Part shown: piece after piece, positions 25,063 through 33,195 of the stretch
Layout: each line of letters opens with the position of its first letter
How positions within the stretch are numbered: position 1 is the first letter of the stretch
NCBI GenBank assembly: GCA_049611965.1
Contig: JBMZBC010000003.1
Location: forward strand, 1-64,000
Source: UBA10364 sp049611965
GTDB taxonomy: Bacteria; Bacteroidota; Bacteroidia; Flavobacteriales; Schleiferiaceae
DNA: 64,000 bases
Direction: 5' to 3'
Translations under genes and position numbers: made by a program
Notes under the pieces: model-generated
Told to the model about the DNA's origin: nothing
Seen by the model: only the letters and a program-made list of their open reading frames with translations
The model's database searches: none

Positions 25063-26075
25063 ATGCCAGTTTTAAACTGCTCCAAGAAACGCTTGTCGTT
25101 CTCGGTGAACAAGCGAATGTCTGGAATTTGGTAGCGGTTCATGGCAATGCGCTCAATCCCCATCCCAAAGGCATATCCCGAATACACTTCTGGATCTATA
25201 CCGCTCGCTTTCAAAACATTTGGATCTACCATACCACAGCCCATTACCTCTAGCCATCCTGTGCCTTTAGTAATCTTGTGGTCAATCTCTGTCTCTAGAC
25301 CCCACCATACATCTACCTCGGCACTAGGCTCAGTGAAAGGGAAGTATGAAGGACGCATTCTAATCTTGGCGTTGCCGAAAAACTCCTCCGCGAAATACAT
25401 CAAGACCTGCTTTAAATCTGCAAAGCTTACGTACTTATCGATGTAGAGGCCCTCAATCTGATGGAAAATACAGTGGCTTCTCGCGCTAATTGCCTCGTTT
25501 CTAAAAACACGTCCTGGACTAATGGTGCGAATAGGCGGCGTGTTGCTCTCCATCGCTCGAACTTGGACAGACGAGGTGTGAGTTCGCAAAGCCCAATCTG
25601 GGTTTCTTTGAACGAAGAAGGTGTCTTGCATGTCTCTTGCCGGATGCTCTTCTGGGAAGTTTAGCGCCGTAAAGTTGTGCCAATCGTCCTCAACCTCTGG
25701 GCCGACACTAACGTTAAATCCTATGCGTTTAAAAATTTCTACGATCTCGTCTTTAATGGCGTTGATTGGGTGAATAGCTCCCAATTCCGCTGGAATACCT
25801 GGTCGGGTAATATCACCGTTAACCCCAGTAGCTGCAACGCTTTCGAGGTCTTCAAGCGCCTCTTTGTGCTTGCCTTCTGCCAGCTGCTTTAATTCATTCA
25901 AAGCCGCACCAAAAGCCTTTTTCTGTTCGGTAGGTACGTTTCTAAATTCCTTGAACAAGTCTTGAATGGCGCCCTTTTTGCTTAGGAATTGTAGCCTAAA
26001 CTGTTCTGCCTCCTCTTTGTTCGTCAAGGAGATAGATTCAATCTGATCACGGAGGTTTTGAACATTTTCAAGCAT
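25059..26075 (-). CDS. pheS: Phenylalanyl-tRNA synthetase alpha subunit
   Basis: A 338-residue alpha subunit. An N-terminal coiled coil (residues 1 to about 90) is followed by the class II catalytic core: motif 2 region (TISPGRVFRNEAISARSHC, then FHQIEGLYIDK) and the C-terminal motif 3 (GYAFGMGIERIAM). The length is typical. The beta subunit gene pheT is not adjacent. Confidence 0.96.
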   Translation of the reverse strand: MLENVQNLRDQIESISLTNKEEAEQFRLQFLSKKGAIQDLFKEFRNVPTEQKKAFGAALNELKQLAEGKHKEALEDLESVAATGVNGDITRPGIPAELGAIHPINAIKDEIVEIFKRIGFNVSVGPEVEDDWHNFTALNFPEEHPARDMQDTFFVQRNPDWALRTHTSSVQVRAMESNTPPIRTISPGRVFRNEAISARSHCIFHQIEGLYIDKYVSFADLKQVLMYFAEEFFGNAKIRMRPSYFPFTEPSAEVDVWWGLETEIDHKITKGTGWLEVMGCGMVDPNVLKASGIDPEVYSGYAFGMGIERIAMNRYQIPDIRLFTENDKRFLEQFKTGI

Positions 26076-26106
26076 AACAGCCTAGTCTAATACGATTCGT
26101 TTGTTG

Positions 26107-26114
26107 TAGATTTG
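26107..26114 (+). promoter_or_regulatory. Putative -7 element for the tandem lipoprotein genes
   Basis: TAGATTTG matches TAnnTTTG and lies 23 bases upstream of the ATG at 26137, a spacing that fits a short leader. A clear -33 element is not seen. Confidence 0.4.
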
Positions 26115-26136
26115 GCGAAATTACTGAATTACAAGC

Positions 26137-26484
26137 ATGAAACGCTTATTTCTTTTATTACTAGTTGCAGTTACTTTTTCTTCATGTGAAGAAGGGGCTA
26201 CAGAATACTTCGTTAAAGTTACCGTTACCAATGAAGACGGCTTGCCTGTGCAGAACGCTGCGGTAAAGATGTTTACACCCATCCAAAACTCTACCGAATG
26301 GTACAACTTCACAGACGTGAGTGGCCAAGTTATATTCAGGTCAGGGTTCGAGGCCTACCACGACATCAAAGCGTGGAAGATGGTTTACGAAGGTTGTAAC
26401 TACGTAAGATTGGTTCGAGGAGAGACAATTGACGTAAATGTTGTACTTTACCCAATCGGAGACCCTAATGGTTGTGTAGAATAA
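26137..26484 (+). CDS. Small lipoprotein with an Ig-like/CarboxypepD-reg-type fold, first of a pair
   Basis: A 115-residue lipoprotein (signal peptide ending SSC). The mature part resembles a single beta-sandwich domain: a strand VKVTVTN, then the turn DGLPVQNAAV typical of carboxypeptidase-regulatory-like domains, and a closing GQVIF strand. Two further cysteines (EGCNYVRL and DPNGC) are matched in the gene downstream, so a disulfide is plausible after export. Its stop overlaps the start of the next gene by one base (TAATG). The function is not known; it may be a surface or periplasmic binding protein. Confidence 0.7.
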   Translation: MKRLFLLLLVAVTFSSCEEGATEYFVKVTVTNEDGLPVQNAAVKMFTPIQNSTEWYNFTDVSGQVIFRSGFEAYHDIKAWKMVYEGCNYVRLVRGETIDVNVVLYPIGDPNGCVE

Positions 26485-26852
26485 TGAAGAAGATAGTTTT
26501 CCTTTTTGCGCTCAGCGCCTTTTTATTTTCAGGATGTCGCATTGACAATCCAACGTACTCATTCAGAATCAAAGTGACCAACCCTGACGGTTTGCCCATT
26601 CAAAATGTTGTGGTAGAAGCGTCTGTTGATGTTCCTGGCCACCGTGAAGAGGCCTACATGGTAGATACCACAGGCTTTGACGGCGTGGTAGAGTTCGAAT
26701 ACGACTACGAGGCTGTATTTAAAATTTTAGGAACGCGCGGCGGCAACCCTTTCACACACATTGGTTGTGGTTTTGTAAAACTTGAGGCCAACCAAACGGT
26801 AGAAAGCTCAATCATTTTACTTCCTTACGATCCATCTGACCCGGGTTGCTAA
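26484..26852 (+). CDS. Small lipoprotein paralogous to the preceding gene
   Basis: A 122-residue lipoprotein (lipobox FSGC) with the same plan as its neighbour: VTNPDGLPIQNVVV, a central acidic loop, GVVEFEY, and the cysteine positions IGCGFVKL and DPSDPGC. The shared order suggests tandem duplication followed by divergence, with the loops changed most. The ATG at 26484 is chosen over one at 26472, because it gives a normal signal peptide (MKKIVFLFALSAFLFSGC) and overlaps the upstream stop. A strong terminator follows. Confidence 0.7.
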   Translation: MKKIVFLFALSAFLFSGCRIDNPTYSFRIKVTNPDGLPIQNVVVEASVDVPGHREEAYMVDTTGFDGVVEFEYDYEAVFKILGTRGGNPFTHIGCGFVKLEANQTVESSIILLPYDPSDPGC

Positions 26853-26872
26853 CCTTGGGCCGATTCAAATAA

Positions 26873-26905
26873 AAACCCCCGAGCCGCTGGCTCGGGGGTT
26901 TCTTT
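26873..26905. terminator. Bidirectional intrinsic terminator
   Basis: AAACCCCCGAGCC (26873-26885) and GGCTCGGGGGTTT (26889-26901) form a 13-bp stem with a 3-base loop. T-rich runs follow on both strands, so it can end transcription of the plus-strand lipoprotein pair and of the convergent minus-strand gene at 26908. Confidence 0.9.
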
Positions 26906-26907
26906 TT

Positions 26908-27258
26908 CTAAAGATATCCGTTGGACTTAAAATAATTGACAACTGCCTGTTTCATCAGTATGGCCTGTTCTCCAGCCTTCAGTGTCGGCAGGGGCTTGAG
27001 CGATTTAAAATGCGGCCATCCTTCTTCGTCGCGTTTCTCAAATTCATAATAGCCGTATGGCTCTAAGACCGTACAAATGGCAACATGAAGCACATTAATC
27101 TTCACATCCTTCTTCATTTTGATGTATCCCATCTGAAGCTCCTGGGTCCCCACAAGCAACAGGACGCCGTCCAAGTCGATGTCGCCGTCGCCCGGAAACT
27201 GGTGGGAAAGTTTGTCTAGAAGGTGGTGCCAATCGGCTTTTAATTCTTCGCTTCTCAC
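26908..27258 (-). CDS. Conserved-looking hypothetical protein, 116 aa
   Basis: A soluble 116-residue acidic protein that I do not recognise. No signal peptide, membrane segment or known catalytic motif is visible. It has an N-terminal helix (ELKADWHHLLDKLSHQF), a central beta hairpin region (DLDGVLLLVGTQELQMGYIK), and a C-terminal helix ending at the stop. It starts 12 bases from the divergent CvpA gene and ends at a shared terminator. Confidence 0.6.
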   Translation of the reverse strand: MRSEELKADWHHLLDKLSHQFPGDGDIDLDGVLLLVGTQELQMGYIKMKKDVKINVLHVAICTVLEPYGYYEFEKRDEEGWPHFKSLKPLPTLKAGEQAILMKQAVVNYFKSNGYL

Positions 27259-27270
27259 TATTTTGCTTCT

Positions 27271-27741
27271 ATGAAAGGATTAGACCTCATTATCTTGCTT
27301 TTTACAGCGTTTCTTGTTGCCAAAGGTATATGGAAAGGCTTTGTAAAAGAAATCGCCGGAATCATTGCTGTATTGCTCGCTGTGGTTGTTTCTTTTCTTT
27401 ACCACGAGCCGGCAACTGCTTATTTCGGCAGCAAATTTGAATTCAACTACCTGCCTGTGGTGACCTACGTTATTTTATTCGTGGCTGTCTACGCCGGCGT
27501 TATGCTTTTAGGCAACCTCATCGACAAGATACTGCGCTCCATTTTCCTTGGTGGAATAAATCGAATTCTCGGGGGTGTCTTTGGTGCAGTTAAATCCGCG
27601 TTGTGGTTGACCATTTTGACCTACGCATATTCCACCGCTAAAAACGGGGTGGGGTTCCAGCATCCGGAATGGATCCTGGACTCCCAGTACTTTCCGTTTC
27701 TCGTAGACTTCAGTGAAATTCTCTCGGGTTATTTAGCTTAA
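27271..27741 (+). CDS. CvpA family membrane protein
   Basis: A 156-residue protein with four hydrophobic segments. The N-terminal DLIILLFTAFLVAKGIWKGF and the Gly-rich third segment (GGINRILGGVFGAVKSALWL) match the CvpA (colicin V production) family. The family has been linked to envelope homeostasis; the molecular role is not settled. It converges on pgk, with a 9-base overlap of the 3' ends. Confidence 0.85.
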   Translation: MKGLDLIILLFTAFLVAKGIWKGFVKEIAGIIAVLLAVVVSFLYHEPATAYFGSKFEFNYLPVVTYVILFVAVYAGVMLLGNLIDKILRSIFLGGINRILGGVFGAVKSALWLTILTYAYSTAKNGVGFQHPEWILDSQYFPFLVDFSEILSGYLA

Positions 27742-28914
27742 CGCCGCAACACCTGGAAGCTCTTTGCCTTCCAAGAATTCTAGCATCGCTCCACCACCTG
27801 TTGAGATGTAGCTCACTTTATCTGCAAAACCAAACTTGTTGATCGCTGCAACACTGTCGCCGCCACCAATCAGTGAAAATGCGCCGTTAGCAGTACTCTT
27901 GGCAATCGCCTCAGCAACACGCTTTGTTCCACCAGCGTAATTTTCAAACTCGAAAACACCCATAGGCCCGTTCCAGATTATGGTTTTAGCATCCGCCAAT
28001 ACAGCCTCAACTTCAGTGATACTTTCTGGACCGTTATCTAGACCCATATATCCTTCTGGGATTTCACCAATTGGACACACGCGCTCCGCAGGAGTATCTG
28101 CAAAATCTTTGGTAATCAACGTGTCCGTAGGAATCATCAGGTTGCAGCCGAACTCCTTCGCTTTCGAGATGAGTTCATTGGCCAAATCGAGCTTGTCGTC
28201 TTCAACAAGAGAAGTTCCTATAGAACCACCCATCGCTTTAACAAAAGTGAAGCCCATGCCACCGCCAATAACCACGGTGCCCACATTCTCAACCATATTA
28301 GTAATCACGCCAATTTTTGAACTCACCTTGGCGCCTCCAATAATAGCAACTGTTGATGCTTTATCGCTTCCAAGCGCTTTAGAGATGCTCTCCACCTCAC
28401 CGTTCATCAAAGTGCCGAAACCTTTGTTATCCTCTTCGAAGAACTCTGCAATGATTGCGGTTGAAGCGTGTGCACGGTGTGCTGTACCAAAAGCGTCGTT
28501 TAAGTAAATGTCTCCAAGCTCTGCCAATGATGCCGCGAACTCTCTATCGCCTGAGGTTTCTTCATTATAATAACGCAGGTTTTCTAACAATACAATTTCG
28601 CCATTCGCTGCCGCTGCAATAGCCTCGGCCGCTTTATCGCCGATGCAGTCTTCTGCAAAGTGCACCTTAGTACCTGTTAAAGCGCTTACCTCGTCAACCA
28701 AAGAGGCCAACGTTAATTTCGCTACGCGCTCGCCTTTTGGGCGACCCAGATGGCTCATCAATACCGCTTTACCTCCGCCTTCAACGACTTTCGTAATTGT
28801 TGGAAGTGCCGCTTTAATGCGAGTGTTGTCTGTGATATTTAGATTTTCATCTTGTGGAACATTGAAATCCACACGAATGAGTACATTCTTTCCTGAGAAG
28901 TCGAAGCTTTTCAT
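27733..28914 (-). CDS. pgk: Phosphoglycerate kinase
   Basis: A 393-residue Pgk, the ATP-forming step of lower glycolysis. The N-terminal RVDFNVPQDENLNITDNTRI, the HLGRP segment, the hinge region GGAKVSSKIGVI and the C-terminal GGGDSVAAINKFG with STGGGAMLEFLEGKELPG are present. The length is normal. It is transcribed alone on the minus strand, divergent from holB. GAPDH and triosephosphate isomerase genes are not neighbours. Confidence 0.97.
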   Translation of the reverse strand: MKSFDFSGKNVLIRVDFNVPQDENLNITDNTRIKAALPTITKVVEGGGKAVLMSHLGRPKGERVAKLTLASLVDEVSALTGTKVHFAEDCIGDKAAEAIAAAANGEIVLLENLRYYNEETSGDREFAASLAELGDIYLNDAFGTAHRAHASTAIIAEFFEEDNKGFGTLMNGEVESISKALGSDKASTVAIIGGAKVSSKIGVITNMVENVGTVVIGGGMGFTFVKAMGGSIGTSLVEDDKLDLANELISKAKEFGCNLMIPTDTLITKDFADTPAERVCPIGEIPEGYMGLDNGPESITEVEAVLADAKTIIWNGPMGVFEFENYAGGTKRVAEAIAKSTANGAFSLIGGGDSVAAINKFGFADKVSYISTGGGAMLEFLEGKELPGVAALS

Positions 28915-28971
28915 ATATTTTTGAGTGTTGAATTGGTCGGCTAATTTAAGCGAAATTCTACGGTAACATCC

Positions 28972-30060
28972 ATGGTAAGAACATATAACAATAACAGCCT
29001 ACTCGAGCAGATTAAACATGCTACCTCCACAGGGAAGTTGCATCACGCCAACCTGATTTCTAGCGGGCAGGGGGAGGATGGGCTCCCTTTGGCGTTGGAA
29101 CTCTCAAAGCTGCTGTTATGTGAGCACGAAACCGGATGTGGAACATGTCGAGGCTGTACCCGTGTGACAAAACTTGAACACCCCGATTTGAATTTGACCT
29201 TTCCCATCGTCTCGGGCGGAGCTACTGGCACTTCGGATGATTTTTTGATCCAATTCCGCAAGGCCTTCATCCAAAACCCTTTTCTCGACCCAAACAGCTG
29301 GCAACAAACCATTGCCACTAAAAACCAACAGCTTCAGATTCCAGTAAAGGAAATTCAGAACTTGCAACACAAGCTAAGTCTTACAGCGGCCGAGGGGAAA
29401 AATAGGGTGTTGCTCCTGTGGATGCCTGAAGCCATTAAAGTAAGCGCTTCGAACAAGCTCTTGAAACTAATAGAGGAGCCCCTGGACAATACCTACATCA
29501 TCCTTGTTACCCACAACAAAGGACGGTTGCTGCCCACCATTCTCTCGCGTTGTGCACCGTGGCACTGTAAACCGTTAACAAAAGAGGCGTTTGAGCGGCA
29601 CTTTCGTGAAGAAGACGAGAGTTTAAGGGCACTTTTGAATATGGTCTTTGCGCCAAACCTTGGTGCGGCAATCACGGCCAAAAATGATCCGAGTACCACC
29701 CAAATAGAGCTATTCGCTAACTGGATGCGCACCTGCTATAAAGGGGCCCCTGTGGAGATTACAGCGGTCGTAAATGAATTGGCCACACAACCGAAAGAGG
29801 CTGTAAAAACCTTGATTACTAGATCCATGCACTTCTTAGAGCGCGGCTATTACCACAACGTTCAATCCACACATTCTTCAGCGACCGACCTTGGTGCTAT
29901 AAACGTTCAGAAGCTAAGCACCGCAGTTATTCCGGCAGGAGCGCAATTAATAACAAAAACGTTGGGATCTTGTCTAAAAGATTTAGAGCGAAACATCCAT
30001 TTAAAAACGTCGCTCACCCACGCAAGTTATCAGCTACACCGCGCGTTTAGGGGTCGATAG
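28972..30060 (+). CDS. holB: DNA polymerase III delta-prime subunit
   Basis: A 362-residue clamp-loader protein. It has the zinc-binding cysteines (CEHETGCGTCRGC, about 45-57) that follow the start of the AAA+ fold. The P-loop position reads SGQGEDGLPLAL and lacks the GKT signature, as expected for delta-prime subunits that do not bind ATP. The order of a Cys cluster, a sensor/arginine-finger-like region (LILSRC) and a C-terminal helical collar supports the call. It ends two bases before the stop of the convergent methyltransferase. Confidence 0.85.
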   Translation: MVRTYNNNSLLEQIKHATSTGKLHHANLISSGQGEDGLPLALELSKLLLCEHETGCGTCRGCTRVTKLEHPDLNLTFPIVSGGATGTSDDFLIQFRKAFIQNPFLDPNSWQQTIATKNQQLQIPVKEIQNLQHKLSLTAAEGKNRVLLLWMPEAIKVSASNKLLKLIEEPLDNTYIILVTHNKGRLLPTILSRCAPWHCKPLTKEAFERHFREEDESLRALLNMVFAPNLGAAITAKNDPSTTQIELFANWMRTCYKGAPVEITAVVNELATQPKEAVKTLITRSMHFLERGYYHNVQSTHSSATDLGAINVQKLSTAVIPAGAQLITKTLGSCLKDLERNIHLKTSLTHASYQLHRAFRGR

Positions 30061-30061
30061 A

Positions 30062-30946
30062 TCAGCCGAGCTTAAAGACGTAAATCTTTGAGCTTGTATT
30101 TGTTTTCCCCGCTTTTATATTGCTAATAAAACCGCGATACAACGCTTTTACCCAATGGGCTAAAGTCTTGTTTTCTCCACCACTCTTATATTGCTCAGAA
30201 AGCAACGAAATGTAATAACTATCCATATTCATTGGGATGACTTTTTGCAAATCAAAACCATGGTTAGCTAAAAGTTTGGAAACACTTGACTCGGTAAAGT
30301 GGTGGACGTGAATAGGCACGTCCCAAGCCGCCCAATGTTTACCATAATACTCGGCATCATGACTCTCAGGGTTGGGAACCGCAATAATGAGGTGGCCCCC
30401 AGGAAGCAGTCTTTCTTTGAAGCTTGAGAGCAGTCCGTTTAGGTCGTAGATGTGTTCCAAGACGTGCCACATCGTGATGACCTCAACGCCTTTTTCTACA
30501 CCCTCAATGGAGGCGCTTACAGAACCATAAGATTGTGCCGCAGCACGAGCGTTGTCGTTGATTTCCACACCGACCGCATTTTTTCCACTTTGTACCAATG
30601 TTTCTAAAAATTGGCCCGTACCACAACCGTAATCCAAAACAGTGCCTTGACCTGTGTGTACAGCGTTTACGTAGGAGAGTTTTCTTCTCAAATTAACGCC
30701 GCGTAAAACCTGATATACTTGTCCGAACAGACTCTTGTTTTCGTTCGTATGGCTGATGTAATTGGGATTATCGTAATACGGTCCAATTTCAGCTTCAACC
30801 ACCCTGGGATTGGTAAACAGGTGTGAACATTCTGTACATTTTTGAACTGTGAAAGCTTCCTTGCTAGTAGAATAATCTACAGTGCCGACCACCTTTTCAA
30901 ACGACGTTGCCTCACAAACAGGACAATGTTTCAACTCTTCTCTCAT
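30062..30946 (-). CDS. Class I SAM methyltransferase with N-terminal zinc-ribbon-like motif
   Basis: A 294-residue protein. Two CxxC pairs (CPVC at about 8-11 and CTECSH at about 37-42) make a zinc-ribbon-like N-terminus. The SAM-binding motif VLDYGCGTGQFLETL follows, then a D/E-rich strand with VEINDNARA and the post-II motif ITMWHVLEHI. Such Cys-rich UbiG-like enzymes occur in O-antigen, polyketide and other natural product clusters as well as free-standing. The substrate cannot be read from sequence. It is the last gene of the mnmG series. Confidence 0.8.
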   Translation of the reverse strand: MREELKHCPVCEATSFEKVVGTVDYSTSKEAFTVQKCTECSHLFTNPRVVEAEIGPYYDNPNYISHTNENKSLFGQVYQVLRGVNLRRKLSYVNAVHTGQGTVLDYGCGTGQFLETLVQSGKNAVGVEINDNARAAAQSYGSVSASIEGVEKGVEVITMWHVLEHIYDLNGLLSSFKERLLPGGHLIIAVPNPESHDAEYYGKHWAAWDVPIHVHHFTESSVSKLLANHGFDLQKVIPMNMDSYYISLLSEQYKSGGENKTLAHWVKALYRGFISNIKAGKTNTSSKIYVFKLG

Positions 30947-30967
30947 AGCGTAATTAGGTCCTGCCTT

Positions 30968-32821
30968 TTATCGTCCCATGTAAACAAGCAACACGTGAAT
31001 ATCGCTCTGACTTATTCCACTAATACGGCTGGCCTGTGCAATAGTGGCTGGACGAATGGCGTCTAACTTGTCTCTTCCCTCAAAACTAAGGCCTTTTACC
31101 TTGTAGTAGTCAAATTTTTCAGGGATTTCCTTATCGTTTAAGCGCTTCATCTTCGCGACGTTTTCCTCTTCGCGCGCAATGTAACCGCCGTACTTAATGT
31201 CAATTTCTAGTTGTTCAACAACCTCTTCAGTCCACCAAGATTCTCCCGAATAGTATGGCTCAAAATTACCCAGCTTGATGTTTGGACGAGCCACTAGTTT
31301 GTTCGTCTTGGTTTTCTCTTTAGCAGGCTTTTCTTCTTGAGCGGTTAAAACCGTGTTGATTTTATCCAGAGGCAGGCTTTTGTCCAGAGCAACCTTACCC
31401 AAACCAATGAGGGCAATTTTTTCCTCAAGCAACTTCTTTCTTTGATCGCCAGCAAGACCTATTTCATGCCCTAACGAGGTTAATCGCAGGTCAGCATTGT
31501 CCTGTCTCAAAAGCAATCTGTATTCAGCTCGAGAGGTAAACATTCTATACGGTTCCTCGGTGCCTTTTGTAATGAGATCGTCAATCAATACACCTATATA
31601 TGCGTCGTTTCTGCCCAAAATAAAAGGCGAATCGCCACGTACAGCACGAACCGCGTTTACTCCAGCCATCAAGCCTTGACAAGCCGCCTCTTCATAGCCT
31701 GTCGTCCCATTAATCTGACCCGCGAAATACAAACCGCTTACCAGCTTTGTTTCCAGTGTATGCTTCAGTTGAGTAGGAGGGAAGTAATCGTATTCAATAG
31801 CATAACCTGGGCGGAAGAACTTCGCTTTTTCAAAACCTCTTACTTTATGCAACGCCTCGTACTGTACCTCTACCGGCAAGCTTGTTGAGAAGCCATTCAC
31901 ATACACCTCTACGGTGTTCCAGCCCTCGGGTTCAACAAAGATTTGATGAGAGTTTTTCTCGGCAAATCGGTCGATTTTATCCTCAATAGAAGGACAATAT
32001 CTTGGGCCCGTACCTCGAATAGCCCCATTAAAGAGGGGAGAACGATCAAACCCTTTTTTCAAGGTATCGTGTACTTCTTGTGAGGTGTGCGTTATCCAAC
32101 AACTTCTCTGCTTCTCTAGTTTAGATTGACCTAAAAAACTAAACTGGCCCGGATGCTCATCACCAGGCTGTTCTTCCATGAGATTAAAATCGATGGTTCT
32201 ACCATCTATTCTCGGTGGAGTACCCGTCTTCATTCTACCAGCCTCAAAGCCTAATTGAATAAGCTCCTCAGTAATTCCAGTGCTTGCTCTTTCGCCAGCT
32301 CTACCACCACCAAAATTTTGATCGCCTACATGAATCAAACCGTTCATAAATGTACCGCTGGTAAGAACTACGGTATGTGCCTCGAAAGTCATTCCTAAAG
32401 CAGTTTTCACCCCGTGAACGGTTCCGTCAGTAACTAGCATTCCGGTAACCATGTCTTGGAACATGCTCAGACCTTCAGTTTCTTCAAGCAAGTCTCTCCA
32501 ATACTGTGCAAAAAGCATTCGGTCGCTTTGAACACGAGGACTCCACATGGCAGGTCCTTTGCTTCTGTTCAGCATTCTAAACTGAATCATACTCCTGTCC
32601 GTAATGGTGCCTGAACCACCCCCTAAAGCATCTATCTCCCTGACTATCTGGCCTTTAGCTACTCCGCCCATCGCTGGATTACAGCTCATTTGACCAATAG
32701 TCTGCATGTTCATAGTAATGAGCAACACTTTCGCTCCCATCTTGGCAGCACAATAACTAGCTTCACAGCCGGCGTGTCCACCACCAACAACTATTACATC
32801 ATATTTTTCATCTAGAACCAT
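30968..32821 (-). CDS. mnmG: tRNA uridine-5-carboxymethylaminomethyl modification enzyme MnmG
   Basis: A 617-residue FAD-dependent enzyme that, with MnmE, modifies U34 of certain tRNAs. The FAD-binding VVGGGHAGCEA is at the N-terminus, and the NPAMGGVAKGQIVREIDALG and TGTPPRIDGRTID segments are present. Formerly named gidA, the gene is often found near replication origins, which fits the AT-rich intergenic region about 4 kb away. It is one base from ybeY and 21 from the methyltransferase. An internal TNKL-rich loop near 495-510 appears to be an insertion. Confidence 0.96.
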   Translation of the reverse strand: MVLDEKYDVIVVGGGHAGCEASYCAAKMGAKVLLITMNMQTIGQMSCNPAMGGVAKGQIVREIDALGGGSGTITDRSMIQFRMLNRSKGPAMWSPRVQSDRMLFAQYWRDLLEETEGLSMFQDMVTGMLVTDGTVHGVKTALGMTFEAHTVVLTSGTFMNGLIHVGDQNFGGGRAGERASTGITEELIQLGFEAGRMKTGTPPRIDGRTIDFNLMEEQPGDEHPGQFSFLGQSKLEKQRSCWITHTSQEVHDTLKKGFDRSPLFNGAIRGTGPRYCPSIEDKIDRFAEKNSHQIFVEPEGWNTVEVYVNGFSTSLPVEVQYEALHKVRGFEKAKFFRPGYAIEYDYFPPTQLKHTLETKLVSGLYFAGQINGTTGYEEAACQGLMAGVNAVRAVRGDSPFILGRNDAYIGVLIDDLITKGTEEPYRMFTSRAEYRLLLRQDNADLRLTSLGHEIGLAGDQRKKLLEEKIALIGLGKVALDKSLPLDKINTVLTAQEEKPAKEKTKTNKLVARPNIKLGNFEPYYSGESWWTEEVVEQLEIDIKYGGYIAREEENVAKMKRLNDKEIPEKFDYYKVKGLSFEGRDKLDAIRPATIAQASRISGISQSDIHVLLVYMGR

Positions 32822-32822
32822 C

Positions 32823-33194
32823 CTACAGTCGGTCTAAAATTTCATTTTCTTTTGATCGCATTACCGATTTCTCTTCGTCGGTTTTATCACCAAATCCTAT
32901 CAAATGAAGTATGCCATGGGCGACAACTCTATATCGCTCTCTCTCCAAAGGCTCATCATTCTGCTTAGCATTATCTTCAATTCTATCCTCACTTATAAAC
33001 AGCTCACCAGATATCTTGTTTCGACGCGAGTAATCAAACGTAATAATGTCTGTATAGTAATCGTGGTTCAAGTGCTTTCTATTAACTTCTAAAAGCTCTT
33101 CATCATTCATCCAATGGATATATATGTCACCAAACCTCAGGTCTTGATATATATTTTCAAAAATTGATATGATATGTGCTTCTACAGGAATCAA
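32823..33194 (-). CDS. ybeY: Endoribonuclease YbeY-like, 16S rRNA maturation
   Basis: A 123-residue YbeY. It is known as a metal-dependent RNase needed for 16S rRNA 3' end maturation and ribosome quality control. The core reads HGILHLIGFGDKTDEE: His93 and His97 match the H3xH5xH zinc site, but the third position (103) is Asp instead of His. I recall related Bacteroidota proteins with the same change, but activity with this ligand is uncertain. It begins one base after the stop of the upstream DUF4175-like gene. Confidence 0.85.
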   Translation of the reverse strand: MIPVEAHIISIFENIYQDLRFGDIYIHWMNDEELLEVNRKHLNHDYYTDIITFDYSRRNKISGELFISEDRIEDNAKQNDEPLERERYRVVAHGILHLIGFGDKTDEEKSVMRSKENEILDRL

Positions 33195-33195
33195 C

